Positions 35,034-43,809 of a stretch of DNA of 64,000 nt are shown here, one piece after another. The notes beneath the pieces are model-generated. The model was not told where the DNA came from. It made no database searches and was given only the letters and a program-made list of their open reading frames with translations. Origin of the DNA: Streptomyces spiramyceticus (GTDB lineage Bacteria; Actinomycetota; Actinomycetes; Streptomycetales; Streptomycetaceae); assembly GCF_028807635.1 (NCBI RefSeq), contig NZ_JARBAX010000001.1, positions 62,001-126,000 on the forward strand, given 5' to 3'. A program made the translations under genes and the position numbers. The first letter of the stretch is position 1; every line of letters begins with the position of its first letter.

Positions 35034-38000
35034 GGTGGGCCTCCCCCGGGTGCTCCGCCATGAGGACGACCTGGCCCACGGTGCCGTGCGCAAGCTCGGC
35101 GAGGAACGCGGCGGTGCCCGCGGCCGGATCGAGGAGCGGGATGCCGCGGCTCGCGTACATCCGCTCCAGTTCCGGCGTCACCATGCCGCCGGCCTCGGCG
35201 GCCCACGGCCCCCAGTCGATGGCGAGGACACGGCCCGGGAAGCGGCGTGACCAGGCCGGGGCGGCGGCCAGGGTGTCCAGGGCGTCGTTCGCCGCCGCGT
35301 AGTCGGCCTGGCCGCGGTTGCCGAAGACCCCGGCGACGCTGCCGAAGAAGACGAGGAAGCCGGGGGCGGGCGCGTCGCCGTGGTCGGCGGCCGCGTCGGC
35401 GAGGTGACGGGCACCGTCCACCTTGGTGGCGAAGACGCGTGCGAAGGATGCCGGGTCCTTGTCGCACAGCAGCCTGTCCTGGATGGTTCCGGCACCGTGC
35501 ACGATCCCGTCGAGGCGGCCGTGGCGTGCGCGTACGTCCTGGATGACGGCCCGTACGGCGTCGGCGTCGGTGACGTCCGCCGCGTGGTAGCGGACGGAGG
35601 CCGCGACACCGCCGAGCGCGGCGAGGGTGCTGCGTATCTCGCGAGCGGCGAGGACGCGGGACGCGGCCGCTTCGACCTCGGCGGGGGTGCGCAGGCCTTG
35701 CCGGACCAGGGCCGCGCGCAGGGTGACCCGGTCGTGGGCGTGGGCGACCGCCGGATCCTCGGCGTCGTCGGGGGGTGGCGTACGCCCGATGAGCTCGATG
35801 TGGCATCCGGTGGCGTGGGCGAGGGCAACGGCCGTACGGGCGGTGATGCCGCGCGCTCCGCCGGTGAGCAGCACCACCGCGTTGCGACCGAGCCGGAGCC
35901 GCACCGCTTCGGTGTCGGGGAGGGGAGCGGTGACGGTGCGCAGGCTGTTGCGGGTTCCGTTGGTGTAGCCGACGGCCACCGGCTCCTCGGGGGAACACAG
36001 TTCGGCGATCAGGTGGGCGGCGATCCGTTCGGGACGGTCCTTGGGGTCGACATCCACGGCGCGGACTTCCACGCCGGGGTATTCGATCGCCGCCGTACGG
36101 GCAAATCCGCACAGCCCCGCACCGGGAACCGGGTCGGCGGAGTGCGGTGAGGAAGCGTTACGCCCGAACGCCCCGCCGCAGCCGGTGACGAGCAGCAGCC
36201 GGCGCGTGCCCGCGATCAGCATCTCGCGCAATGCCCCGAACGCCTCCGGCAGCACGGGCGCCTCGGCCGCACGCAACGCACCGAGATCCACCACGCCGTC
36301 GGATCCGGCGGCGTCCGCCAGACGTTCCCGGCGCACGGTACGCACCTCGGCCCCGTAGGACTCCAGCGCGGCGGCGAGGGCAACGCCGACACCAAGCCCG
36401 TCGTCGACCACGGCAAACCGCCGGCCGGGCAGTACGTCGGCGGGTTCACGGCTCACGGGCGGCCCCACGGGGGCGACTTCGACGAGCAGCCGGGCGGCCC
36501 GGGAGGCGCACCGCACGACGCCCCCGCGAGCGAACTCGCCCTGTGGCACGCCCGGGTCGGTATCCAGGTGCCCCATGGTGACGCCTGAAAGGGGCCGCTC
36601 GGTGCCCGGTTCGGTGGCGGGGTCGGTGCCGGTGCCGGTGCCGGTGCCGGAGGCTCGGATCCGGGCCGGCTCCGAGACCGGCTCGGAGACGGCACCCGTA
36701 CCGAAGCCCGCAGCCAGGCCCGAGGCGGGGCCCAGGGCCGGGACCGCAGCGGAACCCGCCCCAGCGCTCGTGCCGGAACCCAGGCCAGAAGCCGTACCGA
36801 AGGCCGCGTCCAAGCCCGAGGCCGGACCCGAAGCTGAGCCTGTGTCAGAGCCCACGGCTGGCCCCGTACCAAAGCCCGCATCCCGGCCCGAGGCAGGGCC
36901 CAAGACCGAGCCCGAAGCGGGGCCCGAAGTCAGGTCCGACGCTGGGCGCGTGCCAGATCCCATGGCCAGGCCCACTCCCATGGCCGCAGCCGGATCCGAG
37001 GCTCGGTCCGAGGCCGGACCCGTGCCAGAGCCCACTGGCAGACCCGAACCGAAGCCCGCAGCCAAGCCCGTGGCGGAGTCCGCAACGGGGCCCGCGGCCA
37101 TAGCCGTAGGCAAGTCGGCGGGGTGATTCACGGCCGGGGCCGGGCGCGTGGCTCGGGAGGTCAGCCAGTCGACCATGCCGCTGATGGTCTTCAGCCGGGC
37201 GAGTTCCTCGACGGCCGATTCCGCCGGGCCGTCCGCCCCGCGCGGCAACCCGATCCGGTCGGCGAGCGCACCGATGATCTCCACCCGCTTGATGGAGTCC
37301 ACCGAGAGGTCGGCTTCCAGGTCGAGTGCGGGGTCCAGCATCTCCCTCGGGTAGCCGGTTCGGGTGTGGACGATCTCCAGGATCGCGTCCATCAGCTGAT
37401 CGGGTGTCAGGGCTTGGGGAGCCTCTGGTTCCTCGGCTGTCGCGTGCGGAACGGGCACTTCGGGGGTGTACTGCTGCCGGACAGGCATTGCGGAGGGCGG
37501 AGTCGCATCTGCCCCCAAGTAGCCCAGCAGTACGTCGCGTTGCGCGGCCACCAGTTCCCGTGCCCCGCGCAGATACTCCAGTACGGCGTCCTCCCGCCGG
37601 TCCACGGCTGCCACCGGAACCGCCGCCGCCACTCGCCGGGGCGGGAGCAGTCCGCCCGCCACCGGTTCGCCGTCCGCCGTCCGTACGAGGTGGCCGTCCA
37701 CCAGCCATCCGGCACGTCGGGGTGCTTCGGCGGGCAGTGGCGCGGTGCGGCCCTTGAACAGGGGTTCCGGGTCGAACGGGACGCCAGCCGCCGCGAGTTC
37801 GGCGAGTGCGGTGACCAGGCGGGTCAGGCCGTGTTCCCCCGGGACGTCCAGCGGGACGGCGGTGTGCGGCCGGTCGCCCAGGGTCCGCCCCACGAGACCC
37901 GTGAGCACCCGGCCGGGTCCGGCTTCGACGAACGTCCGCACTCCGGAGGCGTACATCGCTTCGATCTGCTCGGCGAAGCGCACGGGTTCGGCAAGCTGGC

Positions 38001-41000
38001 GGGCCAGCATGTCCCGTACCGCCACCGGGTCGCCGGGGTAGCGGCCCGCTGTGGTGTTGGACCACACCGGGATTACCGGCCCCGCCACGACCTCACCGGC
38101 CAGCTCGTCGGCCAGGGCCTCAGACGCTCCGGCGACGACCTCGCTGTGGAAGGCGCAGGCCACCGGGATGCGTTCGGCGGTGATGCCCGCGTCGCGCAGT
38201 GCGGCGATCGCGGCGTCGACCGATGGGGTCGGGCCGGAAATGACGGTCTGCACGGGTGCGTTGTGGTTGGCGACGACGCATCCGGCCGGCAGTCCGGGCA
38301 GCTCGTGCGGGGCTGCAGAAACGGCGGCCATCGCCCCGGGGTCGTCACCGGCGGCGGCGAGAATCGCATCGGCCCGGCGGTCGCTGAGCCGCAGGAGGGT
38401 CGCGGTGTCATAAGCACCCGCTGCCCACAGGGCGACCAGCTCTCCGTAGGAGTGGCCGGCCGTGCAGTCGGGGCGCACGCCGAGCGAGGTGAGGAGCAGG
38501 TGCGCGGCGGCGCCGACGAGGCCCAGGGCGGGCTGGGCGGTCCGCGTGTCGGTGAGGGCTGCGCGCTGGGCCGCTCGTTCTTCGGCGGTGAAGGCCGCGG
38601 GCGGGAACATCGCGGCGACGCGGCGCGGATCCGCGCCGTCGAGCAGTGTCCGCAGGCGCGGAAAAGCGACGAAGAGGTCGCTCAGCATGCCCGGCCGCTG
38701 GCTGCCCTGCCCGGGGAAGAGGAAGGCGACCTGCCCAGGGGCCGTGGTCTCGTCCCGTACATGGACCCCGTCGGCGGCGACGAAGTCCCGGGCCGGACCC
38801 AGCTTCGCGGCCAGGTCGTCGAGACCGGTGGCGACGATCGCGACCCGGACCTCGCCGTCACCGGCGGAGGCAGATGCGGAGGCTTCGGCGGCAAGGTCGC
38901 GCAGCGGCCACGGACGCCCTGCCGCGTCGTTCTGTTCCAGCCTGGCGGCGAGTCGGTCCATGGAACGGCGCGCGGCCGCGCGGTCGGCGCCCCGGAAGCA
39001 GAACAGTTCGGCGGGCCAGCTGTCCAGCCCGTGCGCCGGCTCGCCCGCATCACCGTAACTCGCCAGCACCGCATGGTAGTTGGTGCCGCCGAAGCCGAAC
39101 GCGCTGACCGCGGCGAGCCGCCGGCCCGCGGGCGCGGACCACGGCCTGGCCTCGGTGTCGAAGAAGAAGGGGCTGGAGTCCGGCTGCCAGTCGGGGTTGG
39201 GGCTGTTCAGGTGCAGGGTGGGCGGTCGTACGCCGCTGTGCACGGCACGTACCGCCTTGATCAGCCCGGCCAGGCCCGCCGCGCATTTCGTGTGACCGAG
39301 CTGCGACTTGACCGATCCGAGCGAGCAGGAAGCGACGCCCCCACCTACGCCCACGCCTACGCGCCCGCCCGCGCCCGCGCCCCCGGCCCCGGCCCCGCCC
39401 CCGAACGCCTCAGTAAGGACGGCCAGTTCGGTGCTGTCACCGACGACGGTGCCCGTGCCGTGCGCCTCCACCAGTCCGATCTCGCCGGGCGTGATCCCCG
39501 CCCGCCGGTAAGCACGTTCCAGGGCGCGTCGCTGTCCTTCGGGCCGTGGGGCCGTCAGCCCGAGGGAGCGTCCGTCGCTGGAGGCGCCCACGGCCTTGAC
39601 GACGGCGTAGATGCGGTCGCCGTCGCGTTCGGCGTCGGCCAGGCGCTTGAGTACGACGCAGGCGACGCCCTCGCCGAGTGCGATGCCGTCGGCGGCGGCG
39701 TCGAAGGGGCGGCACTTGCCCGTGGGCGAGAGGGCGCGTACGGAGGCGAACATCAGGTAGTCGTTGATGCCGTTGTGCACATCGGCTCCGCCACACAGCG
39801 CCATGTCGCTGTCCCCGTCGCGCAGTTGCTTGCAGGCCAGGTCGAGGGCGGCGAGCGAGGATGCGCAGGCGGCGTCGATCGTGCAGTTGGCGCCGCCGAG
39901 GTCGAGGCGGTTGGCGACGCGCCCGGCGATGACGTTCGCGAGGACGCCGGGGAAGGAGTCCTCGGTCAGCCGGGGCAACTGGGCATCGAGTTCGGGCGGC
40001 AGCTCGCCGAGGTAGCCGGGGTGGAGGGCCCGGAAGCCGTACGCTCCGGCGAGGTCGGTGCCCGCTTCGGCGCCGAAGACGACGGAGGTGCGGGAGCGGT
40101 CGAAGTGCCGCTCCCCCGCGTAACCGGCATCGGCCAGGGCGCGCGCGGCGATGTCGAGGGCGAGCAGCTGCACCGGCTCGATGCTGCCGAGCGAGGCGGG
40201 GGCGATGCCGTGCGCGAGTGCGTCGAACGGGGCGGGCGTCAGGAAGCCGCCCCACCGGGAGGGGGTACGTTCGCCCGCCCGCGCCGGGTCGGGGTCGTGG
40301 TAGGCGGCGGCGTCCCAGCGGTCGGCGGGCACTTCGGTGACGGAGTCGGTCCCGGCGACGATGTTCGCCCAGTACCCGGCGAGGTCGTCCGCGCCCGGGT
40401 AGCGGCAGGCCATGCCGACGACGGCGATGTCGAGCGGGGCTTCCCGGTCCGCGCCGGGCTCGGGCTCGCGAAGCTGCTCCGCGCGTTCGGCGAGCAGGTC
40501 CGTCGCACCCTCGGTCACCTGGGCGTGCAGGGCGGCGACCGTGGTGGTGGCAGTGCGTGCGGTGGCGATCTGGCCGAGCATGTAGAGGCCCTCGCCGCGC
40601 TGCTCCTCCTCGTCGACCGGCACGGGCCCCGCAGCTGTGTGGCGCAGGCCCTTGCTCGCGATACGCAGCCGCCCGAGGTTGAGCCTCTCCAGCTCCTCCC
40701 ACACTTCGTTCGGGCTCGCGCCGTCCTGCCTCAGGCGCTCGGCCGTGGTGGTGAAGGCATCGGTGTACGGAGTGGTGGCGCAGCGGGTCGCGTGGCCGGG
40801 AGCGGTGCGCAGCAGCGTGGTGGTGTCGCAGTCCAGAGCGGTGCTCTGGAAGCCGGGGAGTACGGCTCCGGCGGCTACCGCCTCCTCGGTGAACAGGTAG
40901 GCGGTGCCCATGAGTACGCCGGTCCGGGCGCCGCGCTCGGCCAGCGGCCCGGCGGCGGCAGCGGCCATCGCCGCGGAACGCTCGTCGTGGATGCCGCCTG

Positions 41001-42396
41001 CGAAGAGCACGTCGAGTTCGGCGGCGTACGGGCAGGAGAGCAGTCGCTCGATCTGCTCCTCCCAGAGCGGGAAGGCCGCGCGCGGGCCGATGTGGCCGCC
41101 GCATTCGAGCCCTTCGAAGACGAAGCGCCGCGCTCCCTCGGCGAGGAACTGGTCCAGCAGTCCCGGCGAGGGTACGTGCAGATACGTTCTGGTCCCGGCG
41201 GCTTCGAGCGGGGCCGCCTGGGCGGGGCGGCCGCCGGCGATGATCGCGTACGGCGGGCGTGCTTCGGCGACGGCGGCGAGCTGCTCGCGGCGCAGCTCGT
41301 CCGGGGCGAAGCCGAGCAGGCCGACTCCCCAGGGGCGGCCGGCCAGGCGCTCGGCGGTTTCGGTGAGCAGTCTGCGTACCTCACGGCCGTTCATCACGGC
41401 CAGGGCTAGGAAGGGCAGCCCGCCCGCGTCGGCGACGGCGGCGGCGAAGGCGGGCCGGTCGCTGACCCGGGTCATGGGTCCCTGGACGACCGGCAGATGC
41501 TCCTCGCCCGGGCGCGGCAGTAGGGGGCGGACCCGTGCGGCGGCCTCGATGTGCCCGGTGATGGCCGCGCGTACGGCCTGAACGACGGAGCCGGTGGTGC
41601 GGTGACGCGCCGCGAGCCGGGCGGCCGTCGCACCGTCCTGGCCGATGGGCAGGGGCTGCGTGCTCAGGCCGTGTGCGCCCAGCAGCCGCGCGATGTCGCC
41701 TTCCGGCAACGCCAGATCGGGGCGGGTGTAGACGCGGTGGCCCGCGACGACCGTGGTTTCGCTGCCGTCCATGGCACGGATCGCGGCCGCGACCGCGGCC
41801 GGCAGTTCGGCGGCTCCCTCGGTGGTGAGTGCGAGCTGTGCGTCGAGTACGACACCGGCGGCGCCGCCCGCGACGGCGGCGGCGGCCGTGTGGGGTCCGA
41901 TGCCTCCCGCTGCGAAGACCGGGACGTCCAGCTGCCGGTCGGCGAGGAGGCGTTGCAGCAGTACGAAGGTGGTCAGTTCACCGACCCGGCCGCCCGCCTC
42001 GTGCCCCCTGGCCACGAGCCCGGTCGCTCCGGCGGCGACGGCAGCCACCGCCTCGGCGGGGCTGACGACCTCGGCCCACAGCCGGCGCCTGCCGTCGGCG
42101 GCCCACTCGCCTGTCCCGGTCCGCCACCACTCCTCGGCGAGCAGAACGGTGTCCACAGCGTCGGGCAGTTCGTCCGGGGTGAGGGGGCATCCGGCCGGTA
42201 CCCGGACTCCGTACGGCCCGCGTCCGCGAAGTGCGGCCAGTGCGGTGCGCGCCCGGTCGGGGTCCCTGCCGAGGTCGAGCAGGCCGAGGGCACCGGCTCG
42301 CTGCGCGGCGGCGACCATCCCGGGATTGGGTTCCTCGAACGGGCTGACCACGACGACGAGGTCCTGACGCAAGGACCGGGCGGGCTGAGAGATCAC
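35026..42396 (-). CDS. giant PUFA-synthase-like PKS: ER(NPD)-KS-AT-ACP-KR
   Basis: A 2456-residue synthase. Residues 1-590 form nitropropane-dioxygenase/PfaD-like enoyl reductase sequence, apparently two barrels: a weaker first copy (VFAAGGIGPHTAAAA) and a second with the FMN motif FEGLECGGHIGPR (about 430) and FAGGIHD. KS (about 655-1090) has Cys844 in DAACASS and HGTGT. AT (about 1195-1510) has FPGQGSQ and Ser1316 in GHSYG. ACP has Ser1701 in SVDSIKRVEI, the hallmark of PUFA-type carriers. A ~180-residue Gly/Ser/Ala linker precedes KR (about 2160-2450; TGGARG, Tyr2366). GTG start at 42396 with AAAGGAGA. Confidence 0.9.
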   Translation of the reverse strand: MISQPARSLRQDLVVVVSPFEEPNPGMVAAAQRAGALGLLDLGRDPDRARTALAALRGRGPYGVRVPAGCPLTPDELPDAVDTVLLAEEWWRTGTGEWAADGRRRLWAEVVSPAEAVAAVAAGATGLVARGHEAGGRVGELTTFVLLQRLLADRQLDVPVFAAGGIGPHTAAAAVAGGAAGVVLDAQLALTTEGAAELPAAVAAAIRAMDGSETTVVAGHRVYTRPDLALPEGDIARLLGAHGLSTQPLPIGQDGATAARLAARHRTTGSVVQAVRAAITGHIEAAARVRPLLPRPGEEHLPVVQGPMTRVSDRPAFAAAVADAGGLPFLALAVMNGREVRRLLTETAERLAGRPWGVGLLGFAPDELRREQLAAVAEARPPYAIIAGGRPAQAAPLEAAGTRTYLHVPSPGLLDQFLAEGARRFVFEGLECGGHIGPRAAFPLWEEQIERLLSCPYAAELDVLFAGGIHDERSAAMAAAAAGPLAERGARTGVLMGTAYLFTEEAVAAGAVLPGFQSTALDCDTTTLLRTAPGHATRCATTPYTDAFTTTAERLRQDGASPNEVWEELERLNLGRLRIASKGLRHTAAGPVPVDEEEQRGEGLYMLGQIATARTATTTVAALHAQVTEGATDLLAERAEQLREPEPGADREAPLDIAVVGMACRYPGADDLAGYWANIVAGTDSVTEVPADRWDAAAYHDPDPARAGERTPSRWGGFLTPAPFDALAHGIAPASLGSIEPVQLLALDIAARALADAGYAGERHFDRSRTSVVFGAEAGTDLAGAYGFRALHPGYLGELPPELDAQLPRLTEDSFPGVLANVIAGRVANRLDLGGANCTIDAACASSLAALDLACKQLRDGDSDMALCGGADVHNGINDYLMFASVRALSPTGKCRPFDAAADGIALGEGVACVVLKRLADAERDGDRIYAVVKAVGASSDGRSLGLTAPRPEGQRRALERAYRRAGITPGEIGLVEAHGTGTVVGDSTELAVLTEAFGGGAGAGGAGAGGRVGVGVGGGVASCSLGSVKSQLGHTKCAAGLAGLIKAVRAVHSGVRPPTLHLNSPNPDWQPDSSPFFFDTEARPWSAPAGRRLAAVSAFGFGGTNYHAVLASYGDAGEPAHGLDSWPAELFCFRGADRAAARRSMDRLAARLEQNDAAGRPWPLRDLAAEASASASAGDGEVRVAIVATGLDDLAAKLGPARDFVAADGVHVRDETTAPGQVAFLFPGQGSQRPGMLSDLFVAFPRLRTLLDGADPRRVAAMFPPAAFTAEERAAQRAALTDTRTAQPALGLVGAAAHLLLTSLGVRPDCTAGHSYGELVALWAAGAYDTATLLRLSDRRADAILAAAGDDPGAMAAVSAAPHELPGLPAGCVVANHNAPVQTVISGPTPSVDAAIAALRDAGITAERIPVACAFHSEVVAGASEALADELAGEVVAGPVIPVWSNTTAGRYPGDPVAVRDMLARQLAEPVRFAEQIEAMYASGVRTFVEAGPGRVLTGLVGRTLGDRPHTAVPLDVPGEHGLTRLVTALAELAAAGVPFDPEPLFKGRTAPLPAEAPRRAGWLVDGHLVRTADGEPVAGGLLPPRRVAAAVPVAAVDRREDAVLEYLRGARELVAAQRDVLLGYLGADATPPSAMPVRQQYTPEVPVPHATAEEPEAPQALTPDQLMDAILEIVHTRTGYPREMLDPALDLEADLSVDSIKRVEIIGALADRIGLPRGADGPAESAVEELARLKTISGMVDWLTSRATRPAPAVNHPADLPTAMAAGPVADSATGLAAGFGSGLPVGSGTGPASDRASDPAAAMGVGLAMGSGTRPASDLTSGPASGSVLGPASGRDAGFGTGPAVGSDTGSASGPASGLDAAFGTASGLGSGTSAGAGSAAVPALGPASGLAAGFGTGAVSEPVSEPARIRASGTGTGTGTDPATEPGTERPLSGVTMGHLDTDPGVPQGEFARGGVVRCASRAARLLVEVAPVGPPVSREPADVLPGRRFAVVDDGLGVGVALAAALESYGAEVRTVRRERLADAAGSDGVVDLGALRAAEAPVLPEAFGALREMLIAGTRRLLLVTGCGGAFGRNASSPHSADPVPGAGLCGFARTAAIEYPGVEVRAVDVDPKDRPERIAAHLIAELCSPEEPVAVGYTNGTRNSLRTVTAPLPDTEAVRLRLGRNAVVLLTGGARGITARTAVALAHATGCHIELIGRTPPPDDAEDPAVAHAHDRVTLRAALVRQGLRTPAEVEAAASRVLAAREIRSTLAALGGVAASVRYHAADVTDADAVRAVIQDVRARHGRLDGIVHGAGTIQDRLLCDKDPASFARVFATKVDGARHLADAAADHGDAPAPGFLVFFGSVAGVFGNRGQADYAAANDALDTLAAAPAWSRRFPGRVLAIDWGPWAAEAGGMVTPELERMYASRGIPLLDPAAGTAAFLAELAHGTVGQVVLMAEHPGEAHHG
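36590..37125. repeat. low-complexity degenerate repeats encoding the ACP-KR linker
   Basis: This stretch of the large synthase gene encodes roughly 180 residues made almost only of Gly, Ser, Ala, Pro and Thr in degenerate units such as GPASGLDAAFGT and GPASGLAAGFGT. A GTGCCG hexamer array near 36627-36650 gives GTGTGTGT. The stretch separates the ACP from the ketoreductase and probably acts as a flexible tether. Divergence between units makes the exact period unclear. Confidence 0.75.
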
Positions 42397-42406
42397 GGGC
42401 TCTCCT

Positions 42407-42472
42407 TTACTTCCGGGCAGTTGCTCCCGGTTACTTCCGGGTGGTTGCTTCCCGGCGGTTGCTTCCGGGCAG
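42407..42472. repeat. five-unit 14-bp tandem array in the PKS leader
   Basis: Units are TTACTTCCGGGCAG, a 10-bp short copy TTGCTCCCGG, TTACTTCCGGGTGG, TTGCTTCCCGGCGG and TTGCTTCCGGGCAG. The array starts 10 bp upstream of the synthase GTG start. The first unit abuts the AAAGGAGA ribosome site, so the array is probably transcribed as part of the leader. Confidence 0.85.
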
Positions 42473-42508
42473 GACCGGGCGGGGGAGCGGGGACCGGTGT
42501 CAGGCAGA

Positions 42509-42577
42509 GGGGCGTACGGACGTAGGACGTAGGGGCGTACGGACGTACGGGCGCAAGACGTAGGGGGCGTACGGACG
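42509..42577. repeat. three copies of GGGGCGTACGGACG upstream of the PKS operon
   Basis: Identical 14-mers start at 42509, 42532 and 42564 (steps of 23 and 32 bp), separated by partial copies such as GACGTAGGACGTA. CGTACG within each copy is itself palindromic. Spacing near two and three helical turns suggests repeated protein-binding sites. Confidence 0.75.
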
Positions 42578-42594
42578 CCGCGAATGAAGTAACC

Positions 42595-42609
42595 GGCGGT
42601 AACACCGCC
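42595..42609. promoter_or_regulatory. inverted repeat, candidate LysR-type site
   Basis: GGCGGTAACACCGCC is a perfect 6-bp inverted repeat with a 3-bp spacer, overlapping a direct repeat of GTAAC. It lies about 170 bp from the LysR start and 200 bp from the PKS start, a plausible shared operator. Confidence 0.4.
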
Positions 42610-42780
42610 ATGTCGCGTTGCATCGTGCGGCGACCGACCCGCAGTGTCAACGCCCATCCACGACCCATGCCGCCGCGGTATGGACTGCTGCCGACCGGGC
42701 CTCAATCACCTTGACGTGGCGGACATTTGTTCATCCGTGTGCCTCTTACACCCTCACGGCGCTGGAGTTAACGTCCGCAC

Positions 42781-43674
42781 ATGACCCCCACACTGCAGCA
42801 GCTGCGCTACCTCGTAGCCGTCGCGGACTGCCGTTCCATCACGGCCGCGGCGTGTTCCGTCTACATCGCCCAGCCCGCCCTCTCCCGCTCCATCCAGTCC
42901 CTGGAACGTGATCTGGGCGTGGAGCTCCTGGACCGCAGGGGCCGGGGCGCGACTCTCACGCCCGAAGGCACGCGTGCCGTACGCCTGGCCCGGACCGTCC
43001 TGGACGCCGTGGAGGCGATCGAGGACATCGGTCCGGCGCACGGCGGCAGTTCGCCCGCCACGCTGATCGTGGCCGTGACCCCGACGCTCTCCCTCGACCT
43101 CGCCGCCGACCTCGTGCCCTCCTTCACCGAACGCCATCCCGGCGTCGACGTGCGTCTGCTCCAGCACGACAGCCGTGAGGCACTCGTACGGGCCCTGACC
43201 GACGGCGCGGCGGAACTGGGCCTGGTCGATCTGCCCGTCGACAAGGATCTGTCGACACATCACCTCCAGGACCGCGAGGTCGTACTGATCTCCCCGCCCG
43301 GCTCCGGACTGCCCGACCCGATGCCGTTCCGGATGCTGGGCGGCCTGCGGATGGTGCTGCCGACCCCCGGCACCGGCCGGCGCACGGAGCTGGAGGCGAT
43401 GTTCGGCCGCGTCGGGGTGCGTCCGGTGGCGGTGGTGGAGGCGGACGAGCGGCTGGCCTGGGTGACCAGCGTGGCGGACGGGCGCGGCTCGCTGATCTGG
43501 TACCGGGACATGGTGTTACGGGCCTTCGGCCACCGCGTGGAGGTCCGCTCCTTCACCCCGCCGCTGCTGCGCGCCGTCGGCATCGTCCACCCGCGCGGTC
43601 CGCTCAGCCGCGCCGCCCGCGCCTTCCTCTCCCACGCCAGGCACAACGCACCCGTACGGGAACCGGCGAGGTGA
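42781..43674 (+). CDS. LysR family regulator with a TTA codon, probable controller of the PKS operon
   Basis: A 297-residue LysR-type regulator. The N-terminal winged helix is typical (LQQLRYLVAVADCRSITAAACSVYIAQPALSRSIQSLERDLGVELLDRRGRGATLTPEG), followed by a periplasmic-binding-like co-inducer domain (LIVAVTPTLSLDLAADLV to the end). Codon 246 (43516-43518) is TTA, very rare in Streptomyces and read only by the bldA tRNA, so full-length protein should appear only late in development. It is divergent from the large synthase gene, the classic LysR arrangement. ATG at 42781. Confidence 0.88.
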   Translation: MTPTLQQLRYLVAVADCRSITAAACSVYIAQPALSRSIQSLERDLGVELLDRRGRGATLTPEGTRAVRLARTVLDAVEAIEDIGPAHGGSSPATLIVAVTPTLSLDLAADLVPSFTERHPGVDVRLLQHDSREALVRALTDGAAELGLVDLPVDKDLSTHHLQDREVVLISPPGSGLPDPMPFRMLGGLRMVLPTPGTGRRTELEAMFGRVGVRPVAVVEADERLAWVTSVADGRGSLIWYRDMVLRAFGHRVEVRSFTPPLLRAVGIVHPRGPLSRAARAFLSHARHNAPVREPAR

Positions 43675-43809
43675 CGAGAGCGAGGGAGGAGGCGGGTTGA
43701 GGAGGCGAGGCGCGGAGGCGGGCCGCCATGCCCGCCGGGCATCGGCCCATGCCGAACGGGTGTGCGCTGCACGCTTGGAGCCTCGACCGCCCGCCGTCAC
43801 ATTGTGCTC

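Larger units (their letters stand above)
42397..42780. promoter_or_regulatory. divergent regulatory region between the PKS operon and lysR-like gene
   Basis: A 384-bp gap containing two repeat arrays (42407-42472, 42509-42577) and an inverted repeat (42595-42609). TTGACG at 42711-42716 is a possible -35 element for the LysR gene. Promoters for both the 21-kb operon and the regulator must lie here. I see no small ORF of merit. Confidence 0.6.

Noticed and set aside
37123-41409. A 1428-codon plus-strand open frame opposite the large synthase
   Set aside because: It is antisense to the ER-KS-AT-ACP-KR gene, has low-complexity sequence with no domains, and exists only because high GC removes stop codons.
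20942-42396. Enediyne PKS cluster
   Set aside because: Enediyne synthases keep KS-AT-ACP-KR-DH-PPTase on one protein and come with a thioesterase and unbL/unbU-type genes. Here the domains are split, an NPD enoyl reductase is present and those partners are missing.
42407-42577. Possible CRISPR array
   Set aside because: Repeats are 14 bp, directly adjacent or irregularly spaced, without unique spacers of constant length, and no cas gene is present.
42397-42705. Longer N-terminus for the large synthase
   Set aside because: The frame stays open to 42705 but passes through the tandem repeat array; the GTG at 42396 has a strong AAAGGAGA and sits at the start of the conserved domain.
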